This document shows, piece after piece, positions 1 to 6,140 of a DNA stretch of 6,915 nt. The stretch covers positions 1 to 6,915 of the forward strand of contig URBM01000098.1 of NCBI GenBank assembly GCA_900545995.1. The letters run 5' to 3'. Position 1 is the first letter of the stretch; each line of letters opens with the position of its first letter. The position numbers and the translations under genes were made by a program. A model generated the notes under the pieces. It was not told the origin of the DNA, ran no database searches, and saw nothing but the letters and a program-made list of their open reading frames with translations. The DNA is from an uncultured Collinsella sp. GTDB taxonomy: Bacteria; Actinomycetota; Coriobacteriia; Coriobacteriales; Coriobacteriaceae.

Positions 1-34
1 GTCTCGTGGGCTCGGAGATGTGTATAAGAGACAG
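1..34 (+). other. Nextera Read 2 transposase adapter (artefact)
   Basis: This is not genomic sequence. Bases 1-15 match the Nextera Read 2 tail (GTCTCGTGGGCTCGG) and bases 16-34 are the 19-bp Tn5 mosaic end AGATGTGTATAAGAGACAG. Any open frame starting here encodes adapter peptide, such as the MCIRDR or MYKRQ strings. Genomic sequence begins at 35. Confidence 0.98.
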
Positions 35-742
35 GGTCGGAGTGGGCTGGTTCGAGCCGCCACCCTTGTTGCCATCGTTGTTCTCGGTCGTACCGGCAGT
101 CTCGTTGCTCACCGTGGCCTTCTCGGCGGTGCTGGCGTTGATGCCGGCCTGCAGCGCGGCATTGGCCTCGGCCTCGGCGGCAAGCTCGGCCTGCAGCTGC
201 GAATCCAAGGAATTTACGACGTTCTGGGCTTCAGCCTGCTGGGCGTTAAGCTCGTCGACCTTCTTTTGCGTGGTGGCGACGTTCTTCTCCTGCTCGGCCT
301 GCTTATCGGTGAGCTGCTGCTTAAGCTCCTTGACCTCTTGAATGGTCTGCGCTTGCTTATCGGAAACTTTGCCGTAGTAGAACAGACGGTTGAGCATATC
401 GCTCAGATCATCGACACCCGTCAAAACCTGAAGCAGGCTCAGACCGCCGGTTTTGTACTCGCCGGCGACATAGGTCGAGAGCTTGGCCTGACCATCGGCG
501 ATCTCCTGCTGCTTTTGCGTGATCTCGCCGGCAGTCTGATCGAGCGCCTGCGTCTGCGTGGCAAGCTCATCGTAAATCTGCTGGGTTTGGGTGCCGATCT
601 GCTCGAGTTTCGTACGAGCAGCGGCAAGGTCGGATGCGGTATCGGCGTAGGCAGGAGCCGCGAGGCCCAAGCCCAAAACACAAGCGAGGGTTGCCGTAGC
701 AGCGCAGCGTGCCATGTTTTTGTGCGTGTTTGCTGTGCGCAT
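35..742 (-). CDS. Secreted coiled-coil cell-wall protein, PcsB/NlpC-P60 type, C-terminus missing
   Basis: The N-terminal 236 residues of an exported protein are present; the 3' end is cut by the left adapter. The ATG at 742 is preceded by an AAGGA Shine-Dalgarno; a second in-frame ATG at 715 would shorten the signal peptide. Residues 1-33 form a signal peptide: a hydrophobic core around 13-29, then an AYA cleavage motif before D34. Residues 35-200 are rich in Q, E, K and A and form long coiled coils, interrupted near 90-125 by YVAGEYKTGGLSLLQVLTG followed by DDLSDMLNRL. That pattern is typical of the PcsB/CwlO/RipA N-terminal domain, which restrains a peptidoglycan hydrolase and connects it to FtsEX-type regulators. 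A flexible low-complexity linker (GGGSNQPTPT) ends the visible part. By family precedent a catalytic NlpC/P60 or CHAP domain would follow, but none is visible, so hydrolase activity is inferred. It lies 32 nt after apt and is probably cotranscribed with it. Confidence 0.85.
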
Positions 743-774
743 GTAGCTTCCTTTCCAGTAACTAAGGGTAACGG

Positions 775-1305
775 CTAGCCTACCGTCACCAGGCTAAAGA
801 GCTCCACATCGTCATCAGACGGCGTGAGCTTCTCGCGCGGGTTGAGAAACGCAAGCTCAAGTATACAACCGTAACCGATAAGCTTTGCGCCCATATCTCG
901 CACCAGTTTACCTGTTGCCTCGACGGTTCCGCCCGTCGCGACCAAGTCGTCCAGAATCAACACGGTATCTTTAGAGCTGATAGCGTCGGCATGGATCTCA
1001 ATTGAATCGGTGCCGTACTCGAGCTCGTAGCTCTGGCTTACGGTCTCGCGCGGCAGCTTGCCCGGTTTACGTGCGGGAACAAAGCCGGCGCCAAGGGCTA
1101 CAGCCACCGGTACGCCAACCATAAAGCCGCGAGCCTCGGGACCCACGACCTTGGTGATCCCCATGCCGGCAAAGTGCTCGGCGAGGGCATCGGTCATGGC
1201 TTTGAGCGCCTCGGGATTGCCAAAGAGCGGCGTGATGTCTTTAAAGACGACTCCGGGCTCGGGATAGTCGGGGATGTCGACGATTTGAGATTCGAAGTCG
1301 TACAT
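775..1305 (-). CDS. apt: Adenine phosphoribosyltransferase
   Basis: This cytosolic purine-salvage enzyme converts adenine and PRPP to AMP and pyrophosphate. The 176-residue product matches the usual Apt length (about 170-180). Visible hallmarks are the early DIPDYPEPGVVFKDITPL segment (residues 10-27), EARGF at 57-61, the flexible-loop region RKPGKLPRETVSQSYELEYG at 79-98, and the PRPP-binding loop VLILDDLVATGGT at 115-127. All key residues appear intact. I chose the ATG at 1305 over an in-frame TTG at 1320 because GAAAGG lies 7-9 nt ahead of the ATG and the protein then starts at the normal family position. It sits 40 nt after the MerR gene and 32 nt before the cell-wall protein gene, consistent with one transcript. 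No purine riboswitch or separate strong promoter is seen in the gap. Confidence 0.96.
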   Translation of the reverse strand: MYDFESQIVDIPDYPEPGVVFKDITPLFGNPEALKAMTDALAEHFAGMGITKVVGPEARGFMVGVPVAVALGAGFVPARKPGKLPRETVSQSYELEYGTDSIEIHADAISSKDTVLILDDLVATGGTVEATGKLVRDMGAKLIGYGCILELAFLNPREKLTPSDDDVELFSLVTVG

Positions 1306-1345
1306 TGCATGACCTTTCAATGGGTTGCCGGATAAGCGGCAGCGG

Positions 1346-2224
1346 TTATTTGCCCGCCGTGGCGGTGCCGGAGTGCGAAGGGGCGACGACCTTGAGCGGC
1401 TTTACGAGAGAATCCTCGTGCGAAGCCGGCGTGGCTATCTCTTCGTTTTTGGCTTTGGTGGACTCGGAGCGAGTGATTTCCTCATCGAGTGCATCGATGT
1501 CGGCGTCCTCGACCACGGCGTTGAGCGACTCAAAAACGCGGTTCTTGAGCAGCGCAGTGTGCACACCCTCGGTCAGGTCGTGAAGCTTCTTAAACGCACG
1601 CTCGAGCTTGGCGTCGCGCTCGTCATCGGAGGTATCCATGCCGAGCATGCTCACGAGCACCTGCTCAAACATCGAGGACTCGCGGTTGGCGGAAGACACG
1701 TACTGACGCAGGTTGCGGGGCTCGATATGGAAGCGTGACAGCTCGGAGCAGTAGCGGATGATTGGAAAATCGCGACCATCGACGAGCTCACGATTCTGCG
1801 GACTCTTGATGATGCGAATGAGGTCGTTCTCGGCGAGCGAGCGGATAAACGAAATCTCGACGCCCAGCATATCGGGAATGGTCTCGATGGGATGCAGCTT
1901 TTGCTTAGTCTCCTTGGGCTCCGTCTTGAGCGGAACATCGGACAGCAAGCCCACCTCGTAGGCGAGCGTTGACAGGTCCGTGGCGTTTTCCAAGCGCTGC
2001 TTAATCACGTTGAGCGGCATGTAGCGGGTCTTCTGCAAGTGCAGAATGACCTCCAGGCGATCAACGTCCTCCTTAGAGTACTGACGGTATCCCTTAGGCG
2101 TACGATGAGGGGTAATGAGCCCCTCATCTTCTAGAAATCTAATTTTTGAGTTCGAAAGATCGGGGTATGCGCCTCGAAGAAGGTTGACGACTTGGCCGAT
2201 ACTCAGATAGTTGCGTTCGGCCAT
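1346..2224 (-). CDS. ftsR: MerR-family transcriptional regulator, FtsR-like
   Basis: This 292-residue DNA-binding regulator has an N-terminal MerR winged helix-turn-helix at about residues 6-78. It carries LSIGQVVNLL, then SKIRFLEDEGLITPHRTPKGYRQYS (26-50), then a DVDRLEVILHLQ helix and MPLNVIKQRLE. This resembles the actinobacterial FtsR group (Corynebacterium FtsR, Mycobacterium Rv1828), which in Corynebacterium activates ftsZ. The long C-terminal part (100-292) lacks the conserved cysteines of metal-sensing MerR proteins. It has a middle domain (112-180), a helical region (180-245) and an acidic, probably disordered tail. The gene starts 3 nt after the FHA gene stop, so translation is likely coupled. 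The FHA-then-MerR order is the same as garA-Rv1828 and odhI-ftsR and is the main support for the name. Regulation of ftsZ here is inference from that orthology. Confidence 0.88.
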   Translation of the reverse strand: MAERNYLSIGQVVNLLRGAYPDLSNSKIRFLEDEGLITPHRTPKGYRQYSKEDVDRLEVILHLQKTRYMPLNVIKQRLENATDLSTLAYEVGLLSDVPLKTEPKETKQKLHPIETIPDMLGVEISFIRSLAENDLIRIIKSPQNRELVDGRDFPIIRYCSELSRFHIEPRNLRQYVSSANRESSMFEQVLVSMLGMDTSDDERDAKLERAFKKLHDLTEGVHTALLKNRVFESLNAVVEDADIDALDEEITRSESTKAKNEEIATPASHEDSLVKPLKVVAPSHSGTATAGK

Positions 2225-2227
2225 GCC

Positions 2228-2662
2228 CTACTCACCGGTTTCGATGCGCTCCGGCGTGCTCTCGTGGTAGATGAGCGTAAACGTACCGATCTGGACGGAA
2301 GAACCATCGTGCAGCGGGGCCGCGTTGACAATGGCGCCGTCGACCCAGGTGCCATTGAGCGAGCCCAGGTCCTCAATGCGAGCGCCGAGGCCCTCGCGAA
2401 TAATGCGCGCGTGGCTACGCGAAACGGTCATGTCATTGAGGAAGATGCCGTTCGCAGGATCGCGGCCGATGGTGGTCACGTCGTCCTCGAGCTCAAAGGC
2501 GGCACCAGTCTGCGGACCCTTGACGATGGACAGAACGGGTGCGGTGATGCGCACGTTGGCCATGAGGTCGGGAACGGTGACGTCGCTTGAAGGCACGCGG
2601 AATACGCAGGTAGCGTCAGCAGTCTTATCATTCTGAGGCATATTGTTAACCATGTTGTCCAT
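2228..2662 (-). CDS. garA: FHA-domain signalling protein, GarA/OdhI-like
   Basis: This is a 144-residue cytosolic phosphothreonine-binding protein. The FHA domain spans about 42-132 and keeps the binding residues: GR at 66-67, SRSH at 81-84 and NGT at 103-105. The N-terminal segment DATCVFR (16-22) lines up, from memory, with the ETTSVFR switch of mycobacterial GarA and corynebacterial OdhI. In those proteins a phosphorylated Thr folds back onto the FHA domain and switches off binding to 2-oxoglutarate dehydrogenase and related enzymes. Here only one Thr of the pair remains (T18). I chose the ATG at 2662, with AGGGG 5 nt upstream, over the TTG at 2695. It lies 66 nt after pgsA and 3 nt before the MerR gene. 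The kinase and the target enzymes are not in the window. The family assignment is firm; the GarA-like mechanism is inference. Confidence 0.9.
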   Translation of the reverse strand: MDNMVNNMPQNDKTADATCVFRVPSSDVTVPDLMANVRITAPVLSIVKGPQTGAAFELEDDVTTIGRDPANGIFLNDMTVSRSHARIIREGLGARIEDLGSLNGTWVDGAIVNAAPLHDGSSVQIGTFTLIYHESTPERIETGE

Positions 2663-2695
2663 GACAACCCCTAACTTATCGCGGACGTGCCGCAA

Positions 2696-2724
2696 ATAAT
2701 GAACCGTACGTAATCATACCCCAA
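2696..2724 (-). promoter_or_regulatory. Possible weak internal promoter ahead of the FHA gene
   Basis: The 66-nt gap between pgsA and the FHA gene holds TTGGGG (2719-2724) and CATTAT (2696-2701) separated by 17 nt, on the minus strand. A better -10-like TATGAT (2713-2718) is also present but has no convincing -35 partner. This could give the FHA-MerR pair some transcription independent of pgsA. The evidence is motif-only and weak. Confidence 0.25.
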
Positions 2725-2728
2725 CGAA

Positions 2729-3433
2729 TCAGTCTTCGATTTCAGGGTTCAGAAAGTCGATGTCCTCGTCCTCGGGATGCGCGAGAGCCTGTTTAATGCC
2801 CACTCCGCCCTTAATGGAATAGATGACAGCCGTGAGCATGGAGAAGATCACGCCGCCGTACACAAAGAAGATGCCGAGGGGCACCGAGCTTCCGTTGAGG
2901 CCCGGGAAGGCCGTAAGGGTTGAAGGTAAAAGATGCAGGCCGTCAATAACGGGGAACCCGAGCAGCATGAGCGAGAAGCCGGTCATGAGCAGTGCAGTGG
3001 CAATCTTTCCGGGAAAGACGACATCGATGGGGCGACGGTGATAATGACGCACGATAAGCGTGCCGATGCCCAGATAGATGTCGCGGCCAATAATGAGCAC
3101 GCAGACCCAGATTGGCAGCTCTCCGCGAACCACCAGCCCAAGTACGCCGGTGAACAGCAGCGCACGGTCGCAGATGGGATCCATGACCTTGCCGAGCCAC
3201 GAGACCGTCTTGGTCATGCGGGCGATCTGACCGTCCATCCAGTCGGTGGAGGCGGCAACGGCGTAGATAACGATGGCGATGACGCGGTTGTTATCCGTCA
3301 CAAACAGGTACAGAAATACCAGGGTGAGGATCAGGCGCGTAAAGGTGATGAAATTGGAGATCGTAAAGATCTTATTCGACGGGTAATCGGAAGTGCCGAT
3401 AAGCTCCTTTTTGATCTTCTTTTTGATGCCCAC
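2729..3433 (-). CDS. pgsA: CDP-alcohol phosphatidyltransferase (phosphatidylglycerophosphate synthase type)
   Basis: This 234-residue integral membrane enzyme transfers a phosphatidyl group from CDP-diacylglycerol to an alcohol, probably glycerol 3-phosphate, which would feed phosphatidylglycerol and cardiolipin synthesis. The catalytic signature D-x2-DG-x2-AR-x8-G-x3-D-x3-D is complete: D64, D67-G68, A71-R72, G81, D85 and D89. About six hydrophobic helices are visible (roughly 27-47, 50-63, 90-103, 107-128, 143-165, 186-207). A basic N-terminus (MGIKKKIKKE) and an acidic tail (HPEDEDIDFLNPEIED) extend it beyond the usual 180-210 residues. The start is GTG, with a GGGGGAG Shine-Dalgarno 4 nt upstream. 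It is the first gene of the minus-strand operon. Cardiolipin or phosphatidylinositol-phosphate synthase cannot be excluded from the motif alone, but a pgsA paralogue near garA/ftsR is known in mycobacteria. Confidence 0.88.
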   Translation of the reverse strand: MGIKKKIKKELIGTSDYPSNKIFTISNFITFTRLILTLVFLYLFVTDNNRVIAIVIYAVAASTDWMDGQIARMTKTVSWLGKVMDPICDRALLFTGVLGLVVRGELPIWVCVLIIGRDIYLGIGTLIVRHYHRRPIDVVFPGKIATALLMTGFSLMLLGFPVIDGLHLLPSTLTAFPGLNGSSVPLGIFFVYGGVIFSMLTAVIYSIKGGVGIKQALAHPEDEDIDFLNPEIED

Positions 3434-3469
3434 AGGACTCCCCCGCTAGTTAACGACAAAACTTTCGAT

Positions 3470-3498
3470 ACTATACCCGTTCCGGCGATGTCTATCCA
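3470..3498 (-). promoter_or_regulatory. Sigma-70-type promoter for the pgsA operon
   Basis: On the minus strand, TGGATA (3493-3498, 4 of 6 matches to the -35 consensus) and TATAGT (3470-3475, 5 of 6 matches to the -10) are separated by exactly 17 nt. Transcription would begin near 3463, giving a leader of about 30 nt before the GTG start of pgsA. No other promoter of this quality is visible ahead of the five-gene set. Confidence 0.6.
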
Positions 3499-3561
3499 GC
3501 GTAAGCATAGAGAGTCCAGACATATGGAGGATGCTACTGGGTTGTGCGGCATTCTGCATTT

Positions 3562-3618
3562 GTGTACATCAGCCTCCAAATATGACATTTTTCGGCATCT
3601 TTGATGGCTGATGTACAC
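3562..3618. repeat. 57-bp interrupted palindrome with 13-bp perfect arms
   Basis: GTGTACATCAGCC at 3562-3574 is perfectly complementary in reverse to GGCTGATGTACAC at 3606-3618. On the same symmetry axis, CAAA (3577-3580) pairs with TTTG (3600-3603) and ATG (3582-3584) pairs with CAT (3596-3598), with a few mismatches between. This makes a long imperfect dyad centred on 3590. There is no T-run after either arm, so it is not an ordinary terminator, and it lies upstream of both flanking genes. It could be an operator with two distant half-sites, a dispersed palindromic repeat or a short non-autonomous mobile element. Sequence alone does not decide. Confidence 0.85.
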
Positions 3619-3747
3619 GTTTTGATTCGGTGATTACATCGATCGGGAAAGTTGTTGCCTTAAGCAAATTAATCATGATGTGCGGGTCGAGAAGGGTTGG
3701 CGCCAAAAGAGCCCAACGGCCGTTACGGCTTCGTTAGAAACACGCCC

Positions 3748-3761
3748 CACCATGGATGGTG
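3748..3761. promoter_or_regulatory. Short inverted repeat, possible operator
   Basis: CACCAT at 3748-3753 and ATGGTG at 3756-3761 form a perfect 6-bp inverted repeat with a 2-nt spacer, about 70 nt ahead of the LanF-like start. Its position would suit a regulator site on the transporter operon. A 6-bp arm can arise by chance, so confidence is low. Confidence 0.25.
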
Positions 3762-3778
3762 AACCCGAAAGGTAAGGC

Positions 3779-3805
3779 GCGCGGGCACGGTGACTCGGCC
3801 CGCGC
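3779..3805 (+). promoter_or_regulatory. GC-rich hairpin in the leader of the lanFEG-like operon
   Basis: GCGCGGGC (3779-3786) and GCCCGCGC (3798-3805) form a perfect 8-bp stem with an 11-nt loop. The stem ends 11 nt before the AAAGGA ribosome site (3817-3822) of the ATPase gene. No T-run follows, so it does not look like an intrinsic terminator. It may stabilise the mRNA 5' end or influence initiation. The pairing is visible; the role is inference. Confidence 0.5.
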
Positions 3806-3829
3806 TCCCGGAAGAGAAAGGATAAACCC

Positions 3830-4558
3830 ATGGGTTACATGCTCGAGACGCGCGGGCTCACCAAGCGCTTTGGCCGCGGCGACCAGGCGCAGGACGCCGT
3901 GGCCGACGTGAGCCTTCATATCCGCGAGGGCGAGGTGTACGGGCTGCTCGGTCCCAACGGCGCCGGCAAGTCGACAACGCTCAAGATGATCTGCGGGATG
4001 CTGCGGCCGACGGCCGGGGAGATCCTCTTTGCCGGGCACGCCTGGCGCCGCGAGGACCTCTACGCAATCGGCAGCCTCATCGAGGAGGCGCCGCTCTACC
4101 CCAACCTCACCGCGCGCGAGAACCTGCGCGTGCGCACCACGCTGCTGGGCCTTCCCGAGAGCCGCATAGATGAGGTGCTCGCCGCCGTGGACCTCGCGGA
4201 CACCGGGAAGAAGCGCGCCGGGCGCTTCTCGATGGGGATGCGGCAGCGCCTGGGGCTCGCGCTGGCGCTGATCGCCCGGCCACGCCTGCTCGTGCTCGAC
4301 GAGCCCACCAACGGGCTCGACCCCATCGGCATCGAGGAGCTGCGCGACCAGATCCGCGGCTTCGCGGCGGCGGGTACGACGGTGATCGTCTCGAGCCACA
4401 TCCTCTCCGAGGTGCAGCAGATGGCGGACACCATCGGCATCATCTGCGGGGGGCGCCTCGCCTACGAGGATGCGCTTCGGCCCGGGCAGGACCTCGAGGA
4501 ACTCTTCATGAGCTTCTGTCGGGAAGGGCGACGAGCACGCGGGGAGGTGGCGGCATGA
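3830..4558 (+). CDS. lanF: Lantibiotic-immunity ABC transporter ATP-binding protein (LanF type)
   Basis: This 242-residue ATPase would energise export or expulsion of antimicrobial peptides from the membrane, with the two permeases that follow. Walker A is GPNGAGKST (41-49), the signature is FSMGMRQR (133-140), Walker B is LLVLDEP (153-159), the D-loop is NGLDP (161-165) and the switch His is H190. The segment IGSLIEEAPLYPNLTARENL (80-99) places Glu85 where ordinary ABC ATPases have the Q-loop Gln. This E-loop is a known mark of LanF proteins such as NukF. The ATG at 3830 has AAAGGA 7 nt upstream. The stop overlaps the next start by 4 nt (ATGA), so translation is coupled. The C-terminal tail (230-242) is Arg-rich. 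An ABC-2 transporter for another substrate is possible, but the E-loop context makes peptide immunity the best call. Base composition is much more GC-rich than in pgsA. Confidence 0.92.
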   Translation: MGYMLETRGLTKRFGRGDQAQDAVADVSLHIREGEVYGLLGPNGAGKSTTLKMICGMLRPTAGEILFAGHAWRREDLYAIGSLIEEAPLYPNLTARENLRVRTTLLGLPESRIDEVLAAVDLADTGKKRAGRFSMGMRQRLGLALALIARPRLLVLDEPTNGLDPIGIEELRDQIRGFAAAGTTVIVSSHILSEVQQMADTIGIICGGRLAYEDALRPGQDLEELFMSFCREGRRARGEVAA

Positions 4559-5325
4559 CGGGTGAGAAAGGCGGCCTGCTCGCGGCCCTGCGCGCCGAGG
4601 CCCTGAAGTCGCGCCACGCGGCACCGGTTCGCCTGGCCGTGCTCATGGCGCTGCCGATGCCGCTGCTCGGCGCGATGCCCTACCGGGGCGTGCAGATCTT
4701 CAGCGCGTGGAACTACTGGTACGCGCTCTTCCTGCCCGTGTGTCTCTCGCTCGTGGTGGCGTGCGTCGCGCGGGCGGACGCTCGCACGCGGATGCGGGGG
4801 CTTCTGGGCCTGGGCTTCCCGCTCGGGCGCGCCTGGTGGGCCAAGGCGCTCTGGTGCCTCGCGCTCTGCACGCTCTCGAACCTCGTGGTCTTCGGCATCT
4901 ACCTCGCGGGATCGGCGTTCTCCTCGCAGGGCCTCACGACCGCGGGCACGCTCACGATGCTCCTCTGCGCGCTCGTCAACACGGTGACCGCGGCGTGGAT
5001 GATCCCCGCAGGGCTCTTCCTCACGGCGCGGCTCGGCATGCTCGCGGGCATCTTCTGCCCGCTCGCCGCGCAACTCGTGGGTGGGTTCGCCTGGTCGTTG
5101 GTGCCGCTGCCGCAGCTCTTTCCGCCGTCGGCGAACATGGTCATCCCCACGAGCTTCATCCCCGTGCTGCCGAGCGGCGAGCCACTCGCGGCGGACATGG
5201 CGCTCGGCGGGGCGCTCGCGTCGGACGGCATGCTCACGCTGGCGGGCCTTGCGGTCTGCGCGCTCGCGTTCGCCGCGCTCACGGCGGCGGGCGCGGCCTG
5301 GTTCGCGCACTCCGAGGAGAGGTGA
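4555..5325 (+). CDS. lanE: Lantibiotic-immunity ABC transporter permease (LanE/MutE type)
   Basis: This 256-residue membrane subunit partners the preceding ATPase. About six helices are visible (roughly 26-41, 55-72, 97-119, 132-158, 161-180, 226-250). The N-terminal LLAALRAEALKSRH is the amphipathic coupling-helix-like start common to MutE/EpiE permeases, and the WNYWYALFLP segment (52-61) before helix 2 is a family-typical feature. The loop between helices 5 and 6 (181-225) is long and Pro-rich and probably faces outside, where it could contact peptide. The length matches the family's usual 240-260. Start and stop both overlap neighbours (ATGA with lanF, TGATG with lanG), so the three proteins are probably made together. 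Assignment rests on topology, the motif and context; permeases of this family diverge strongly. Confidence 0.85.
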   Translation: MTGEKGGLLAALRAEALKSRHAAPVRLAVLMALPMPLLGAMPYRGVQIFSAWNYWYALFLPVCLSLVVACVARADARTRMRGLLGLGFPLGRAWWAKALWCLALCTLSNLVVFGIYLAGSAFSSQGLTTAGTLTMLLCALVNTVTAAWMIPAGLFLTARLGMLAGIFCPLAAQLVGGFAWSLVPLPQLFPPSANMVIPTSFIPVLPSGEPLAADMALGGALASDGMLTLAGLAVCALAFAALTAAGAAWFAHSEER

Positions 5326-6140
5326 TGGCCATGACACGACTCTCCGACCCGATGCCGCGCATGACTCTCTCGCGGGCCCTGCTCTCCGAGGCCCTGCGCC
5401 TGGCGCGCCCCCCGCTCACGGCGGTGCATCTCGTCTGCGGCCTGGCAGCCGGTCTTGCCTGCGGCGAGTACTTCTCCGTAACCCGATGGGACCCGGCGCT
5501 GGGCGCGGACGCCTACGCCCAGTTCCTCGGCGCCCTCATGCCGCTCATGTCCGCCATCGTCTGCGGGCTCGCCGTGGACGAGGAGCGCGCTGCCGGGCGC
5601 CTCGCTAACCTCACGGCGGTCCCCTCGCGCGGGCGCGCCGTCGCGGCGAAGCTGCTCGCCCTTGCGGCGCTCGGCGCGGGCGCGCTGGCCGTGGCGCTCG
5701 GCGTGTTCGGGGCCGTGCTCGCCGTCGCCGGGCGCCTGCCGCTCGGGCCCGCTCCGCTTGCGGTCGCCTGGGCGGGCATCGTGCTGGGCAGCCTGCCCCT
5801 CTACGCGCTGGGGCTCGGCGTGGCCCTGCGCCTCGGCCGCAACGCCGTCATCGGCACCGGCGCGGCGGGGATGCTCCTCGCATTCTTCTCGGTGGGCGGA
5901 CTTGCGCACGGTCTCATGACCGGCGAGCTCACCGGTGCCCTGGCGACGCCCCTGAGCTGGGTGCCGCTCGCCTGGCCCGCGCGCCTGGGGTCGCTCGGGG
6001 TTGAGGCCTTCATCGACGCCGCACGCGCGGCGGGCCCACTCCTCACGACTGCGCTCGCTGGCCTCGTGCTCACCCTGGCAGCCGACGCCGTCCTTCTCGC
6101 CTGGTTCTGCCGCTTCGAGTACGGGAGGGCAGATGCGTAG
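5325..6140 (+). CDS. lanG: Lantibiotic-immunity ABC transporter permease (LanG/MutG type)
   Basis: This second permease subunit of 271 residues has about six helices (roughly 30-48, 65-84, 107-135, 144-167, 175-197, 238-262). The pattern MPLMSAIVCGLAVDEERAAGRLANLTAVPSRGRAVAAKLL (72-111), a helix followed by a charged cytosolic segment and then a basic membrane re-entry, is typical of LanG/MutG and other ABC-2 permeases. I chose the ATG at 5325, which overlaps the lanE stop (TGATG) and has AGGAG 5 nt upstream; an in-frame ATG at 5331 is an equal alternative two codons later. The frame is open back to 4707, but that part lies inside lanE and is a high-GC shadow. The gene ends in TAG at 6138-6140 and overlaps the next small gene by 8 nt. 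Confidence 0.85.
   Translation: MAMTRLSDPMPRMTLSRALLSEALRLARPPLTAVHLVCGLAAGLACGEYFSVTRWDPALGADAYAQFLGALMPLMSAIVCGLAVDEERAAGRLANLTAVPSRGRAVAAKLLALAALGAGALAVALGVFGAVLAVAGRLPLGPAPLAVAWAGIVLGSLPLYALGLGVALRLGRNAVIGTGAAGMLLAFFSVGGLAHGLMTGELTGALATPLSWVPLAWPARLGSLGVEAFIDAARAAGPLLTTALAGLVLTLAADAVLLAWFCRFEYGRADA

Larger units (their letters stand above)
3434..3829. other. Divergent intergenic region between pgsA and the lanFEG-like genes
   Basis: This 396-nt stretch has no convincing coding sequence. It separates the minus-strand pgsA operon from the plus-strand transporter operon and must hold control signals for both. From left to right it contains the pgsA promoter, a 57-bp interrupted palindrome, an AT-richer stretch (3620-3680), a CACCAT/ATGGTG inverted repeat and a GC hairpin next to the lanF ribosome site. 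A hand count of row 3601-3660 gives 26 G/C of 60, clearly lower than the genes on either side. I found no confident sigma-70 promoter for the plus-strand genes; TTGTTG (3652-3657) and CATGAT (3674-3679), 16 nt apart, is the best but weak candidate. Confidence 0.8.

Noticed and set aside
20..778. 252-codon plus-strand open frame
   Set aside because: It starts within the adapter and is the antisense shadow of the signal-peptide/coiled-coil gene on the minus strand, which has a ribosome site and recognisable domains.
1306..1320. Upstream TTG start for apt
   Set aside because: It would add five residues and lose the well-placed GAAAGG ribosome site; ATG at 1305 fits the family start.
2663..2695. 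Upstream TTG start for the FHA gene
   Set aside because: ATG at 2662 has AGGGG at good spacing; the extra 11 residues would be translated ribosome-site sequence.
2933..3604. 223-codon plus-strand open frame running through pgsA into the intergenic region
   Set aside because: It lies antisense to pgsA, whose complete catalytic motif is unambiguous, and its product has no recognisable domain.
3715..3724. AACGGCCGTT palindrome as an operator
   Set aside because: A 10-bp perfect palindrome without extension is expected by chance at this scale, and no second copy was seen.
3752..3775. Seven-codon ORF (MDGEPER) as a leader peptide
   Set aside because: It has no ribosome site and no regulatory codon run, and overlaps a short inverted repeat; chance is a sufficient explanation.
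3734..4624. 296-codon minus-strand open frame opposite lanF
   Set aside because: Low-complexity Arg/Pro/His/Glu-rich product opposite a clear ABC ATPase; typical antisense frame in very GC-rich DNA.
4707..5324. N-terminal extension of the lanG frame
   Set aside because: The open frame extends through lanE but encodes Arg/His/Gly-rich low-complexity sequence; the permease homology starts near 5325, where a ribosome site and TGATG overlap are present.
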